Assembly: GCA_913061345.1 (NCBI GenBank)
Contig: CAJXTZ010000053.1
Coordinates: forward strand, 1 to 16,007
Direction: 5' to 3'
Length of the DNA stretch: 16,007 nt
From: an uncultured Erythrobacter sp.
Lineage (GTDB): Bacteria > Pseudomonadota > Alphaproteobacteria > Sphingomonadales > Sphingomonadaceae
Within the stretch, counting starts at the first letter, position 1. Each line of letters begins with the position of its first letter. A program made the position numbers and the translations under genes. Below, piece after piece: positions 7,535 to 15,953 of this stretch. Under the pieces are notes generated by a model, which searched no databases, had not been told where the DNA came from, and saw nothing but the letters and a program-made list of their open reading frames with translations.

Positions 7535-8602
7535 ATGGCAAGTGCAAATCTGAAGCTTGTTGAAAAGGAAACCAACGTGGACCGTCAAAAGGCGCTGGAC
7601 GCCGCACTGTCACAGATCGATCGCGCCTTCGGCAAAGGCTCGGCGATGAAGCTGGGCTCGAAGGAGGCGATGAATATTGAATCCATCTCCACCGGCTCGC
7701 TGGGTCTGGATATCGCACTCGGCATTGGCGGTCTGCCCAAGGGCCGCGTGATCGAAGTATACGGGCCGGAAAGTTCGGGCAAGACCACGTTGGCACTGCA
7801 CGTGCTGGCGGAGGCGCAGAAAGCTGGCGGAACGGTGGCCTTCATCGATGCCGAGCATGCCCTCGATCCGGTTTACGCGAAGAAACTGGGCGTCGATATC
7901 GACGAACTGATCGTCTCGCAGCCCGATACTGGGGAGCAGGCGCTGGAAATCACCGATACGCTCGTGCGCTCCAATGCAATCGATGTTCTGGTGGTCGATT
8001 CGGTTGCAGCCCTTGTGCCGCGTGCGGAAATCGAGGGCGAGATGGGCGACAGCCACGTCGGCCTTCAGGCGCGCCTCATGTCGCAGTCGCTGCGCAAGCT
8101 GACCGGTTCCATCAACCGCTCCAAGTGCATGGTCATCTTCATCAACCAACTGCGCATGAAGATCGGCGTGATGTACGGCAATCCGGAAACCACCACAGGC
8201 GGTAACGCCCTCAAGTTCTACGCTTCGGTCCGCCTCGATATTCGCCGCACCGGTCAGATCAAGGATCGTGACGAAGTGATCGGCAACTCCACCCGCGTGA
8301 AGGTGGTGAAGAACAAGGTCGCTCCGCCGTTCAAGCAGGTGGAGTTCGATATCATGTACGGCGAAGGGATTTCCAAGATCGGCGAAATTCTCGATCTGGG
8401 CGTAAAGGCCGGCATCGTGGAGAAGTCCGGCTCCTGGTTCAGTTATGATAGCGTGCGGATCGGTCAGGGCCGTGAGAACGCGAAGAAGTTCCTCAAGGAA
8501 AATTCCGAAGTTTGCGACAAGTTGGAAGCTGCCATTCGCAGCAAAACCGATGAAGTCGCCGAGGAGATGATGACGGGTCCGGACGCGGAACCCGAAGGCT
8601 GA
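7535..8602 (+). CDS. recA: recombinase RecA
   Basis: RecA forms ATP-dependent filaments on single-stranded DNA, catalyses strand exchange in homologous recombination and stimulates LexA self-cleavage. The 355-residue protein has the Walker A motif GPESSGKT (77-84), the [10 protein letters not shown] segment (from 103), the Walker B strand VLVVDS (Asp155), the L1 region [19 protein letters not shown], and the L2 region [20 protein letters not shown] followed by [15 protein letters not shown]. The C-terminal domain ends in an acidic tail ([16 protein letters not shown]), as usual. The start at 7535 has GGAGG at 7523-7527, seven bases away. Length is typical. An SOS box and a sigma-70-like promoter lie upstream, and a long hairpin follows. 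It is on the same strand as the downstream methyltransferase and alaS genes. Confidence 0.98.
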   Translation: MASANLKLVEKETNVDRQKALDAALSQIDRAFGKGSAMKLGSKEAMNIESISTGSLGLDIALGIGGLPKGRVIEVYGPESSGKTTLALHVLAEAQKAGGTVAFIDAEHALDPVYAKKLGVDIDELIVSQPDTGEQALEITDTLVRSNAIDVLVVDSVAALVPRAEIEGEMGDSHVGLQARLMSQSLRKLTGSINRSKCMVIFINQLRMKIGVMYGNPETTTGGNALKFYASVRLDIRRTGQIKDRDEVIGNSTRVKVVKNKVAPPFKQVEFDIMYGEGISKIGEILDLGVKAGIVEKSGSWFSYDSVRIGQGRENAKKFLKENSEVCDKLEAAIRSKTDEVAEEMMTGPDAEPEG

Positions 8603-8641
8603 TCCTCAAGAAGACCGCAGGAGAGTTTTCTCCTTAGAACA

Positions 8642-8658
8642 GTGTTCCAGGTGTTCCA
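8642..8658. repeat. short direct repeat GTGTTCCA x2
   Basis: GTGTTCCA occurs at 8642-8649 and again at 8651-8658, a period of nine bases. The first copy overlaps the perfect inverted repeat GAACAGTGTTC (8637-8647). The half-site resembles LexA GTTC, but the spacing is wrong for the GTTC-N7-GTTC operator. It could bind a different regulator or be chance. Confidence 0.4.
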
Positions 8659-8703
8659 CATTAGTTGGGAACCCAAGATCACTCTAGGTCTTGCGAAAGC
8701 GGA

Positions 8704-8742
8704 GCCGGCGACGGTGGCCATCCTTCGGTCATCGCCGCCGGC
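8704..8742 (+). terminator. long GC-rich hairpin after recA, probable terminator
   Basis: A 16-base arm starting GCCGGCGACGG pairs with a 16-base arm ending CGCCGCCGGC around the seven-base loop ATCCTTC, with one A:C mismatch and two G:U wobbles. It lies 101 bases after the recA stop and 72 bases before the methyltransferase start, where a terminator would be expected. The following bases (TTCTTCGCG) are only partly T-rich, so a classical U-tract is missing. The 212-base gap between recA and the methyltransferase otherwise holds only a short tandem repeat (8642-8658). Confidence 0.45.
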
Positions 8743-8814
8743 TTCTTCGCGTCATGGTGATTGTCTGACGCGTCGCAGCGCGATAGACTGGATCTGCAGG
8801 GGAGGCATGGTTTG

Positions 8815-9639
8815 ATGAACAGGGACGAGTGGCAGGGCCGTGTCGGCGAAACCTGGGCTTCGCAATGGCGGCGGACCGATCGCAGTTTTACCGTCCTCAC
8901 CGAACGCCTTCTCCAGCGAATGCGGGAATCCACCTTCGACGAGGTGTTGGACGTCGGCTGCGGCGCGGGCGAACTTTCGCTCGCAACCGCGCGAGGCAGG
9001 CCGGGAATTTCAATCACCGGGGTCGACGTGTCTCCTCAACTCATTGCAGTGGCAAAAGAACGCGGCAGCCACCTTTCGAACGCCCGTTTCCTTCTGGCGG
9101 ATGCTGCCGAGTGGCAAAGCGCGGACGACACTGCACCTGACATGGTTGTTTCTCGCCATGGAGTAATGTTCTTCCGTGATCCTGCAGCAGCTTTCGCAAA
9201 TCTTGCCGGTCAGTGCCGGGCCGGTACCTCGCTCCTGTTTTCCTGTTTCCGCGAAGCTTCTCAGAACGCCTTCTTTACAGAGATCATCCGCCTTCTCCCC
9301 GAAGCACCGCCCGCGCTAGACCCGCACGAGCCGGGCCCATTCGCTTTTGCAAACCAGGACCGGGTAAGATCGATCCTCGTTTCATCAGGATGGGAGAGCA
9401 TCAGTTTCGAGAAGTTCGACTTTCCAATGATCGTCGGTGCCGGGGCAAATCCGGTTGAGGATGCCGTCGAATACTTCTCCTTGATTGGCCCGGCAGCGCG
9501 CGCGGCGTCCGAAATGGATGAGGGGGCAAGGGACCGCTTTTCGAACCGAGTGCGCAACCTTTGCGAACGCAAGTGCCACCAGGGTATTGTCGCGCTCGAG
9601 GCATCCGTTTGGATCGTTTCGGCAAGGAAAGCGGGTTAG
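8815..9639 (+). CDS. class I SAM-dependent methyltransferase
   Basis: This 274-residue protein has the Rossmann methyltransferase core. Motif I is VLDVGCGAGE (44-53), the acidic loop is GVDVS (69-73), binding the ribose of SAM, then FLLADAAEWQ (92-101) and DMVVSRHGVMFF. The N-terminus EWQGRVGETWASQW resembles the WNGPAGERW opening of a common UbiE-like small-molecule methyltransferase subgroup. The substrate cannot be read from sequence. The frame is open from an upstream TTG at 8761, but the ATG at 8815 has AGGGGAGG (8798-8805) nine bases before it and is preferred. It sits between recA and alaS, separated from recA by a hairpin and from alaS by 49 bases. Co-transcription with alaS is possible. 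Confidence 0.86.
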   Translation: MNRDEWQGRVGETWASQWRRTDRSFTVLTERLLQRMRESTFDEVLDVGCGAGELSLATARGRPGISITGVDVSPQLIAVAKERGSHLSNARFLLADAAEWQSADDTAPDMVVSRHGVMFFRDPAAAFANLAGQCRAGTSLLFSCFREASQNAFFTEIIRLLPEAPPALDPHEPGPFAFANQDRVRSILVSSGWESISFEKFDFPMIVGAGANPVEDAVEYFSLIGPAARAASEMDEGARDRFSNRVRNLCERKCHQGIVALEASVWIVSARKAG

Positions 9640-9653
9640 TCGCGCGGGGCGCC

Positions 9654-9668
9654 TTGCCGCAGCGGCAA
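9654..9668. promoter_or_regulatory. perfect palindrome just upstream of alaS
   Basis: TTGCCGC and GCGGCAA flank a single A, giving a 15-base perfect inverted repeat 20 bases before the alaS start and 14 bases after the methyltransferase stop. As RNA it could fold as TTGCCG-CAG-CGGCAA. It may be an operator or a small hairpin affecting alaS expression; there is no T-run to make it a clear terminator. Confidence 0.35.
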
Positions 9669-9688
9669 TTGGCTCCTAGTTCGCCCTC

Positions 9689-12355
9689 ATGACAACGACC
9701 AACGATATCCGCCGCACATTCCTCGATTACTTTGCGGGGAACGAGCACCAGATCGTGCCTTCCGCACCCCTGGTGCCGTACAATGATCCGTCGCTGATGT
9801 TCGTGAACGCGGGCATGGTGCCATTCAAGAACGTGTTCACCGGCGTAGAGACTGCACCGGCGCCGCGCGCAACCAGCAGTCAGAAGTGCGTTCGTGCCGG
9901 CGGCAAGCACAACGATCTCGACAATGTCGGCTACACAGCCCGTCACCTGACGTTCTTCGAAATGCTCGGCAATTTCAGCTTCGGCGACTATTTCAAGGAA
10001 CGGGCGATCGAGCTGGCGTGGAAGCTGGTGACCAAGGAATTCGGATTGGATGCCGAGCGTCTCCTGGTTACAATCTATCACACCGACGACGAAGCCTATG
10101 ATCTATGGAAACGCATTGCCGGGCTCCCGGACGATCGTATCATTCGCATCGCCACGAAGGACAATTTCTGGGCCATGGGTTCCGATGGCCCCTGCGGTCC
10201 CTGTTCGGAAATATTCTGGGATCATGGCCCCGAAGTCGCTGGCGGACCGCCGGGATCGCCTGACGAAGATGGCGATCGCTTCGTTGAAATATGGAACCTC
10301 GTTTTCATGCAGCACTTGCAGGAAAACGACCAGATTGCGGGAAACCTGCCGCGTCCCAGCATCGATACGGGCATGGGGCTGGAGCGGATTTCTACCGTTT
10401 TGCAAGGTGTCCATAACGTGTTCGAAACGGACACGTTCAAGACCATCATTGCAGCGGGCGAAGAACATTCCGGCGCGAAGGCAGAAGGCGATGCGCTTGC
10501 AAGCCACCGCGTGATCGCCGATCATCTGCGTTCGACCAGTTTCTTGATCGCCGATGGCGTGCTGCCCTCTAATGAAGGGCGTGGATATGTTCTGCGCCGT
10601 ATCATGCGCCGGGCAATGCGCCATGCGCATCTGCTGGGTGCTGACAAACCGCTGATGCATCGCCTCGTGCCCACACTGGTGAGCGAAATGGGTCAGGCAT
10701 ATCCGGATCTCGGTCGGGCACAGGCACTGATTACGGAAGTACTGGAGCGGGAAGAGAGTCGGTTCCGCCAAACCTTGGAAAAGGGCCTGCGACTTCTCGA
10801 CGAAGAGACCGGTTCACTGGGCGAGGGTGACAGCCTGCCCGGCGAAACCGCGTTCAAGCTCTACGATACCTATGGTTTCCCTTACGATTTGACCGAAGAC
10901 GCCCTGCGCGCGCGGGGCGTTGCGGTCGACCGTGAAGGCTTCGATGCTGCCATGGCGCAGCAGAAGGCGGCAGCGCGAGCAGCATGGAAAGGCTCTGGCG
11001 CAGCGGCGGATAGCGAACATTGGTTCGACATCGCCGAGCGAGAGGGCGCTACCGAATTCACCGGATACACTTCGACCGACGGCGAAGGCCGGGTGGTGGC
11101 GCTGATCGTCGACGGCGAGGAAGTGAACCGTGCCGAGAGCGGGCAAGAGGTATTGATCCTAACCAATCAGACTCCGTTTTACGGAGAGAGCGGCGGCCAG
11201 AGTGGCGACGCTGGTACGATTACGGGCGACAACCGCCTTGCAATTACAGTGAGCGATACATCCAAGCCGCTGGGCCGGCTTCACGCGCATCACGGTGCGA
11301 TCCAATCGGGCATCGTCTCGGTGGGTGATACCGTACATCTCGCCATCAATGCCGAACGCCGCGACAAGATCCGCGCAAACCATTCCGCAACACACCTGGT
11401 GCACGCAGCACTGCGAAACCATCTGGGCGATCATGTGACGCAGAAAGGTTCGCTGGTCGCGGAAGATCGTTTCCGCTTCGACTTTTCTCATCCAAAGCCG
11501 ATTACGCCTGCCGAGCTTGCTGCGATCGAGGCCGATGTAAACGCAGAGATTCGTGCGAACGAAGAAGTTCGCACGCAGCTAATGAGCCCTGATGTCGCGA
11601 TCGAGGCTGGGGCGATGGCGTTGTTCGGAGAGAAATACGGCGACGAGGTTCGCGTACTGTCCATGGGCAGGGCACATAGCGATGGCACAGGTCGCAACTA
11701 TTCTGTCGAATTATGCGGTGGCACCCACGTGAAAGCCACGGGCGACATTGGCTTGTTCCGTATTATCTCGGAAGGTGCGGTATCGTCGGGCGTGCGCCGT
11801 ATCGAGGCGCTAACGGGTGAGGCTGCGCGCCAATGGGTCGTGGGGCGTGAGGAAGCACTAAAGTCCGTTGCGGCTTCGTTAAAAACTGCGCCGGACGAGG
11901 TTGAGGCGCGGGTCGCCGCGCTGTTGGATGAACGTAAAGCGCTGGAACGCGAACTCGCTGAGGCTCGTAAACAACTGGCGCTCAGTGGCGGCGGCGGGGC
12001 GACCGAACAAGCTGATGAAGAAATTGCCGGTATCAAGTTCTCTGGTCAGGTTCTGGAGGGCATGAACCCCAAGGAATTGCGTGGTTTGTTGGATGAAGCG
12101 AAGACGCGAATGGGTTCGGGCGTCGCAGCAATTTGCGCCGTAAATGACGGAAAGGCTGCATTCGCTGTAGGTATTACCGCGGATTTGACGGACACGATAA
12201 GTGCGGTCGATCTCGTGCGCGCGGGCGTCGAAGTCCTGGGCGGTAAGGGTGGCGGTGGCCGTCCTGACATGGCGCAAGGCGGTGGTCCGGATGGGGACAA
12301 GGCAGAAGACGCAATGGCCGCCGTTCGCAATGCACTGGCGGCACAAAAAGCCTAA
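9689..12355 (+). CDS. alaS: alanyl-tRNA synthetase
   Basis: AlaRS charges tRNA-Ala and tmRNA with alanine and clears Ser- or Gly-mischarged tRNA-Ala. The 888-residue protein is close to the usual length (876 in E. coli). The class II catalytic domain opens with [20 protein letters not shown] and continues through [28 protein letters not shown] and [12 protein letters not shown] tRNA-recognition region contains [17 protein letters not shown]. The editing domain carries the zinc-binding residues His565 and His569 in HSATH and Cys676 and His680 in CGGTH. A coiled-coil-like charged segment near 735-770 precedes the C-terminal C-Ala domain, which contains [16 protein letters not shown]. No Shine-Dalgarno is evident before the ATG at 9689, but the conserved N-terminus fixes this start. 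Its stop is only three bases from the stop of the convergent small gene. Confidence 0.98.
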   Translation: MTTTNDIRRTFLDYFAGNEHQIVPSAPLVPYNDPSLMFVNAGMVPFKNVFTGVETAPAPRATSSQKCVRAGGKHNDLDNVGYTARHLTFFEMLGNFSFGDYFKERAIELAWKLVTKEFGLDAERLLVTIYHTDDEAYDLWKRIAGLPDDRIIRIATKDNFWAMGSDGPCGPCSEIFWDHGPEVAGGPPGSPDEDGDRFVEIWNLVFMQHLQENDQIAGNLPRPSIDTGMGLERISTVLQGVHNVFETDTFKTIIAAGEEHSGAKAEGDALASHRVIADHLRSTSFLIADGVLPSNEGRGYVLRRIMRRAMRHAHLLGADKPLMHRLVPTLVSEMGQAYPDLGRAQALITEVLEREESRFRQTLEKGLRLLDEETGSLGEGDSLPGETAFKLYDTYGFPYDLTEDALRARGVAVDREGFDAAMAQQKAAARAAWKGSGAAADSEHWFDIAEREGATEFTGYTSTDGEGRVVALIVDGEEVNRAESGQEVLILTNQTPFYGESGGQSGDAGTITGDNRLAITVSDTSKPLGRLHAHHGAIQSGIVSVGDTVHLAINAERRDKIRANHSATHLVHAALRNHLGDHVTQKGSLVAEDRFRFDFSHPKPITPAELAAIEADVNAEIRANEEVRTQLMSPDVAIEAGAMALFGEKYGDEVRVLSMGRAHSDGTGRNYSVELCGGTHVKATGDIGLFRIISEGAVSSGVRRIEALTGEAARQWVVGREEALKSVAASLKTAPDEVEARVAALLDERKALERELAEARKQLALSGGGGATEQADEEIAGIKFSGQVLEGMNPKELRGLLDEAKTRMGSGVAAICAVNDGKAAFAVGITADLTDTISAVDLVRAGVEVLGGKGGGGRPDMAQGGGPDGDKAEDAMAAVRNALAAQKA

Positions 12356-12358
12356 AAG

Positions 12359-12526
12359 TCAGTCGACGCGGTTTTGCGAGGCACGCCTGCGGTCGCCTTC
12401 GCTTCCGCGTGGCACGTCCTTCATATTGCGCGTCGCCCTGCCGTGTTCGTCGTCGGAGGCCACGTTCTTGGGCTTGAACTTTTCGTCATTCGGCGTGGGC
12501 TTGGTGGGATCTTTCTGTTCGCTCAT
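12359..12526 (-). CDS. small hydrophilic, probably disordered hypothetical protein (55 aa)
   Basis: I do not recognise this product. It begins MSEQKDPTKPTPNDEKFKPK and continues with Asp-, Arg-, Asn- and Lys-rich sequence, has one aromatic residue (Phe) and no hydrophobic stretch, so it is probably an unstructured cytoplasmic protein. The start at 12526 is strongly supported by AAGGAGAG on the minus strand four bases upstream; the frame is open further upstream to 12565, but only this start has the binding site. The gene lies 53 bases downstream of the Kef-type antiporter gene on the same strand, so it may share its transcript. It converges tail to tail on alaS with only three bases between the stop codons. 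The good ribosome binding site is the main reason to call it real. Confidence 0.68.
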   Translation of the reverse strand: MSEQKDPTKPTPNDEKFKPKNVASDDEHGRATRNMKDVPRGSEGDRRRASQNRVD

Positions 12527-12579
12527 TGAACTCTCCTTTCCCCACCAACGCGCCAGATCGGGCATATTTCCGAGAACAG

Positions 12580-14346
12580 TCAGCTTTTCAGCGTCCCCGT
12601 TCGCAGCTTCGGCTTGGTTTCCAGCGCGCCGTTCTCGCGGATCTGTTCGCGGAACTCGTCCCGCTTTTCGTGGATCGAGGCGACTACCGGCCCCATCGGA
12701 ACGCCCAGGTCGACGAGTACGGCCTCCGATAGTTGCAGCGAGCTCTCCAGTGTTTCAGGCACTGCGGTAGAAGCTCCACTGCGATACAGTTGCGCTGCAT
12801 GAAAACTGTCGCGCGCACGCGCGATGATGGGCAAATCAGGGTGAGAAGCGCGCAGCTTCTTTACCAGCCGTTGCGCCAGAACATGCTCATCCATCGTCAG
12901 GATCACGGCCGGTGCTTGGTCGATACCAAGATGATCCAACGAATCCGATCGCATCGCATTACCGAACACGGCATAGTATCCATCGCGCCGCGCCTGTTCG
13001 ATCAGATCGCTATCGGCATCGACGGCGACGTAGGGCTTGTCATGCATTTCCAGCATCTGGGCGATCAGCCTGCCGACACGGCCGAAGCCAACGATAATCA
13101 CGCGCGGCGTTGCACTGTCGCCGTCAACCTCGTCCAGCGTAGGGGCGGGTTCCACCCGCCGCGCGACATAGCGGCCCAGCAAGGCCAGCAAGGGTGTTAT
13201 CGTAAGGCCGATCGCGGTGACGATCTGCCAGAATTGTGCGGTACCGGGCTGCACTAGCAGAGCACTCGTGGCTGCAGCCAGTACGATAAGCGTTGTTTCC
13301 GAAGGGCTGGCCATCAAGATGCCGGTTTCGGTCGCAGTGCTGCGCCGCGCCCCCATCAGACGCAGCAATACGCCGGTGACGACAGCCTTCAGCGTCAGTA
13401 CGCCAACCACCGCGCCAAGGATCATCCAAAGGTTGTTCCAGATCGTGGCAAGATCGATACCCATGCCCACCGTGATGAGGAATATGCCCAGGGCAAGACC
13501 CTTGAACGGCTCCATGATCCCTTCGACTTCGGTGTGGTACTCTGTCTCCGCAATCAGCAGGCCGGCGATCAGCGCGCCCACGATGGGGGACAGGCCAACA
13601 AACGCCGTGGCAAGGCTGGCGCCGATCACCACCAGCAGGCTGGCGGCGAGGAACAGTTCCGGGCTTTTTGTGCGCGCGGCTTGCGCGAACAGCTTGGGCA
13701 GCAGGAACCGACCCGCCACCATCATCACGAAAACCACCAGCAGCCCCTGCCAGATCGTTTCAAAAAGGCTGACCGCGCCCTCTTCCGCGGCAAAGGGTGC
13801 GAGTGCGCCAAGCAGGAAGATAACCGGCACGATCATGATGTCTTCGAACAACAGCATCGACAGCGCTGCGCGTCCGACAGGCGTATTGGTGCCCGATATC
13901 GGCAAAACCAGTGCAGTGGAGGAGAAGGCGAGAGCAAGTCCCAGCGCCAGGGCACCTGTCCAGTATTGCCCCATCATCGAAAGGATCGCCGCCAGCAACG
14001 AGCCGATCACCAGCAGTTCCAGCGCCCCGAGCCCGAACACCAGTTTGCGCAACTGCCACAGCCGATTGAAACTCAGTTCCAGCCCGATCGCGAACAGCAG
14101 CAGGATGATGCCGAACTCGGCAAACGGCTCTAGCCGTTCCTGGTCGTTGATGGTGACGTAGGACAGCCAGTTGTAATCGGGCACCATGCGGCCCAGGCCG
14201 TAAGGCCCGACGAGCAGGCCGATCAGGATGAAACCGATGATCGGCGTCACGCGGAAGCGCGCGAACAGGGGAATCACGATACCGGCCGCGCCAAGGATGA
14301 CGAGCGCGTCCTTCATGATAGGAGAAATGGCTTCGGCACCGTGCAT
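12580..14346 (-). CDS. Kef-type cation:proton antiporter with C-terminal TrkA-N domain (CPA2)
   Basis: This 588-residue inner-membrane protein belongs to the CPA2 monovalent cation:proton antiporter family (KefB/KefC/YbaL type), which exports K+ or Na+ in exchange for protons. About a dozen hydrophobic segments fill residues 12-405. They include the conserved GLELS (88-92), FSSTALVLP (141-149) and LLFEDI (165-170, with Asp169), typical of the transport core. A Rossmann TrkA-N/RCK domain follows, with GFGRVG at 420-425 and the acidic AVDADSD strand end that binds the nucleotide ribose; such domains gate transport through NAD(H) or related ligands. The C-terminus is charged and cytoplasmic. The start at 14346 has no clear Shine-Dalgarno, and Met11 (14316) is an alternative. 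It is divergent from putP. Whether glutathione gates it, as in true KefC, cannot be told, so I give no symbol. Confidence 0.9.
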   Translation of the reverse strand: MHGAEAISPIMKDALVILGAAGIVIPLFARFRVTPIIGFILIGLLVGPYGLGRMVPDYNWLSYVTINDQERLEPFAEFGIILLLFAIGLELSFNRLWQLRKLVFGLGALELLVIGSLLAAILSMMGQYWTGALALGLALAFSSTALVLPISGTNTPVGRAALSMLLFEDIMIVPVIFLLGALAPFAAEEGAVSLFETIWQGLLVVFVMMVAGRFLLPKLFAQAARTKSPELFLAASLLVVIGASLATAFVGLSPIVGALIAGLLIAETEYHTEVEGIMEPFKGLALGIFLITVGMGIDLATIWNNLWMILGAVVGVLTLKAVVTGVLLRLMGARRSTATETGILMASPSETTLIVLAAATSALLVQPGTAQFWQIVTAIGLTITPLLALLGRYVARRVEPAPTLDEVDGDSATPRVIIVGFGRVGRLIAQMLEMHDKPYVAVDADSDLIEQARRDGYYAVFGNAMRSDSLDHLGIDQAPAVILTMDEHVLAQRLVKKLRASHPDLPIIARARDSFHAAQLYRSGASTAVPETLESSLQLSEAVLVDLGVPMGPVVASIHEKRDEFREQIRENGALETKPKLRTGTLKS

Positions 14347-14393
14347 CGTGCGCCATTATCCAAGATCGCCGTCCTTTTAACAACCAATATATT

Positions 14394-14405
14394 GCGCTGC
14401 AGCGC
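14394..14405. promoter_or_regulatory. 12-bp perfect palindrome in the antiporter-putP intergenic region
   Basis: GCGCTGCAGCGC is a perfect 12-base palindrome in the 131-base divergent gap. A possible -10 element for putP, TACAAT, lies at 14418-14423, so this site would fall near the -35 region. It is a candidate operator controlling either direction. Confidence 0.35.
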
Positions 14406-14428
14406 GAGTGATCGACATACAATGGCAA

Positions 14429-14440
14429 GTTTCGCGAAAC
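14429..14440. promoter_or_regulatory. second 12-bp perfect palindrome upstream of putP
   Basis: GTTTCGCGAAAC is a perfect 12-base palindrome 37 bases before the putP start and just downstream of the possible TACAAT -10 element (14418-14423). A regulator bound here would overlap the likely start of putP transcription. Its centre is 35 bases from that of the other palindrome. Confidence 0.35.
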
Positions 14441-14477
14441 GGGTGACATGCGCGCTGCGGTCTGTATGCAAGGCGTC

Positions 14478-15953
14478 ATGCAGACACCGACACTGATTGC
14501 GCTCGCTCTCTACTTTATCCTCATGCTTGGTATTGGGCTTTACGCCTGGAAGCAGTCCACCCAAGACAGCGAAGGATATCTGCTAGGAGGGCGCAATCTG
14601 CCGCCTGCCGTTGCAGCGCTGTCAGCGGGCGCGTCCGACATGTCAGGCTGGTTGCTGCTGGGATTGCCCGGCGCACTGTACCTTTCGGGCCTGGTGGAGG
14701 CATGGATCGGGATCGGACTGTTTGCAGGCGCAGTTGCCAACTGGTTCATCGTCGCGCCGCGTTTGCGCAAGCAGACTGTTCAATACGGCAATGCGCTGAC
14801 GATCCCGGAATTCCTCGCCAATCGCTTTCCGGACAAGGCCATTGCCTTGCGTGTGATATCCGCGATCATCATCGTGATCTTTTTCGCGGTATATTCCGCA
14901 GCGGGTCTGGTGGGCGGCGGGCTGCTGTTCGAAAGCACATTCATCGACGCGCCGGTCATGGGTTTCAGCCCCTACATGGCAGGCGTACTGCTGACGGCGC
15001 TGGTGGTGCTGGCATATACCATGGTGGGCGGCTTTCTGGCCGTGAGCCTGACCGATTTCGTGCAAGGTTGCATCATGGTGGTGGCGTTGGTGGTTATGCC
15101 GCTGGTGGTGCTGTTTGGCGATGGCTGGGGCGCGACGGGAGATGCGCTGTATGCCGTCGATCCCGGTTTCCTCAGCCTGTTTGGCGGGTTGACCGCTGTC
15201 GGTTTCCTTTCTGCCGTCGCATGGGGTCTGGGTTACTTCGGGCAGCCGCACATCATCGTGCGCTTCATGGCAGTGAAGGAAGGCGGCATTCCGGCGGCGC
15301 GTAATATCGGCCTGCTGTGGATGCTGGTGGCGCTGATCGGCGCGCTGGGCGTGGGCCTTGCAGGCCGCGCGCATGTGGAGATGAACGGACTGACGCTGGA
15401 GAATTCTGAAACGATCTTCATCCTGCTTGCCAACACGCTGTTCCACCCGTTCGTCACCGGGTTCCTGCTGGCGGCGCTGCTGGCCGCGATCATGAGCACG
15501 ATCTCGTCGCAATTGCTGGTGTCTTCCAGTTCACTGACCGAGGATTTCTACCGCCTGTTCCTGCGTAAGCAGGCCAGCGAGACGGAGATGGTGAACGTGG
15601 GCCGCGTATGTGTGGCACTCGTCTCGATAGCGGCAATCCTCATCGCCAGCGATCCGGAAAGCGGCGTGCTGGCGCTGGTCGCCAACGCATGGGCAGGCTT
15701 TGGCGCGGCGTTCGGCCCGCTGATCATCCTATCGCTTACGTGGAGGCGCATGACGGGCGCTGGCGCGGTGGCGGGCCTCGTCACCGGCGCGGCAGTCGTG
15801 ATCGCATGGATCGCGCTGGATTGGAATGGGGAGTTCCTGGGCGGACTGGGTGTCTACGAGATAATTCCGGGCTTCATCGCGGCCTGGCTGGCGATCTGGC
15901 TGGTGAGCAAGGCGACGGCGGGCGCATCGGAGGAAGCTGGTTTGCCGACTTGA
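14478..15953 (+). CDS. putP: sodium/proline symporter PutP
   Basis: PutP is an SSS-family inner-membrane symporter that takes up proline with Na+ for use as carbon or nitrogen source or osmoprotectant. The 491-residue product, nearly the length of E. coli PutP (502), carries the family's strongest segments. These are ALSAGASDMSGWLLLGLPGA (47-66, with Asp54 and Ser56 in the Na+/substrate site), GWGLGYFGQPHI-type sequence (AWGLGYFGQPHIIVRFMA), the MSTISSQLLV motif with Ser340 and Thr341, EDFYRLFLRKQAS, ANAWAGFGAAFGP and VYEIIPGF. About thirteen hydrophobic segments are visible. The start at 14478 gives the family's N-terminus; in-frame ATGs at 14448 and 14466 would add 10 or 4 residues. No putA lies in the window. 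It is divergent from the antiporter gene. The 54 bases after its stop contain nothing recognisable. Confidence 0.95.
   Translation: MQTPTLIALALYFILMLGIGLYAWKQSTQDSEGYLLGGRNLPPAVAALSAGASDMSGWLLLGLPGALYLSGLVEAWIGIGLFAGAVANWFIVAPRLRKQTVQYGNALTIPEFLANRFPDKAIALRVISAIIIVIFFAVYSAAGLVGGGLLFESTFIDAPVMGFSPYMAGVLLTALVVLAYTMVGGFLAVSLTDFVQGCIMVVALVVMPLVVLFGDGWGATGDALYAVDPGFLSLFGGLTAVGFLSAVAWGLGYFGQPHIIVRFMAVKEGGIPAARNIGLLWMLVALIGALGVGLAGRAHVEMNGLTLENSETIFILLANTLFHPFVTGFLLAALLAAIMSTISSQLLVSSSSLTEDFYRLFLRKQASETEMVNVGRVCVALVSIAAILIASDPESGVLALVANAWAGFGAAFGPLIILSLTWRRMTGAGAVAGLVTGAAVVIAWIALDWNGEFLGGLGVYEIIPGFIAAWLAIWLVSKATAGASEEAGLPT

Noticed and set aside
8645..8657. Possible second LexA box after recA (GTTC...GTTC)
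   Set aside because: The half-sites are separated by five bases, not the seven required by the alphaproteobacterial operator.
8761..8814. TTG start giving an 18-residue extension of the methyltransferase
   Set aside because: The ATG at 8815 has a strong AGGGGAGG upstream at good spacing; the TTG lies 18 bases after the hairpin and lacks a binding site.
13217..14161. 314-residue plus-strand frame antisense to the antiporter gene
   Set aside because: Ser/Pro/Arg-rich low-complexity translation over a gene with clear membrane segments and a TrkA-N domain; a GC shadow.
14377..14391. Near-match to a CtrA box, TTAA-N7-TATA, between the antiporter and putP
   Set aside because: One of the eight fixed bases is wrong, and such a partial match is expected by chance in an AT-rich intergenic patch; no supporting context beyond a cckA gene 10 kb away.
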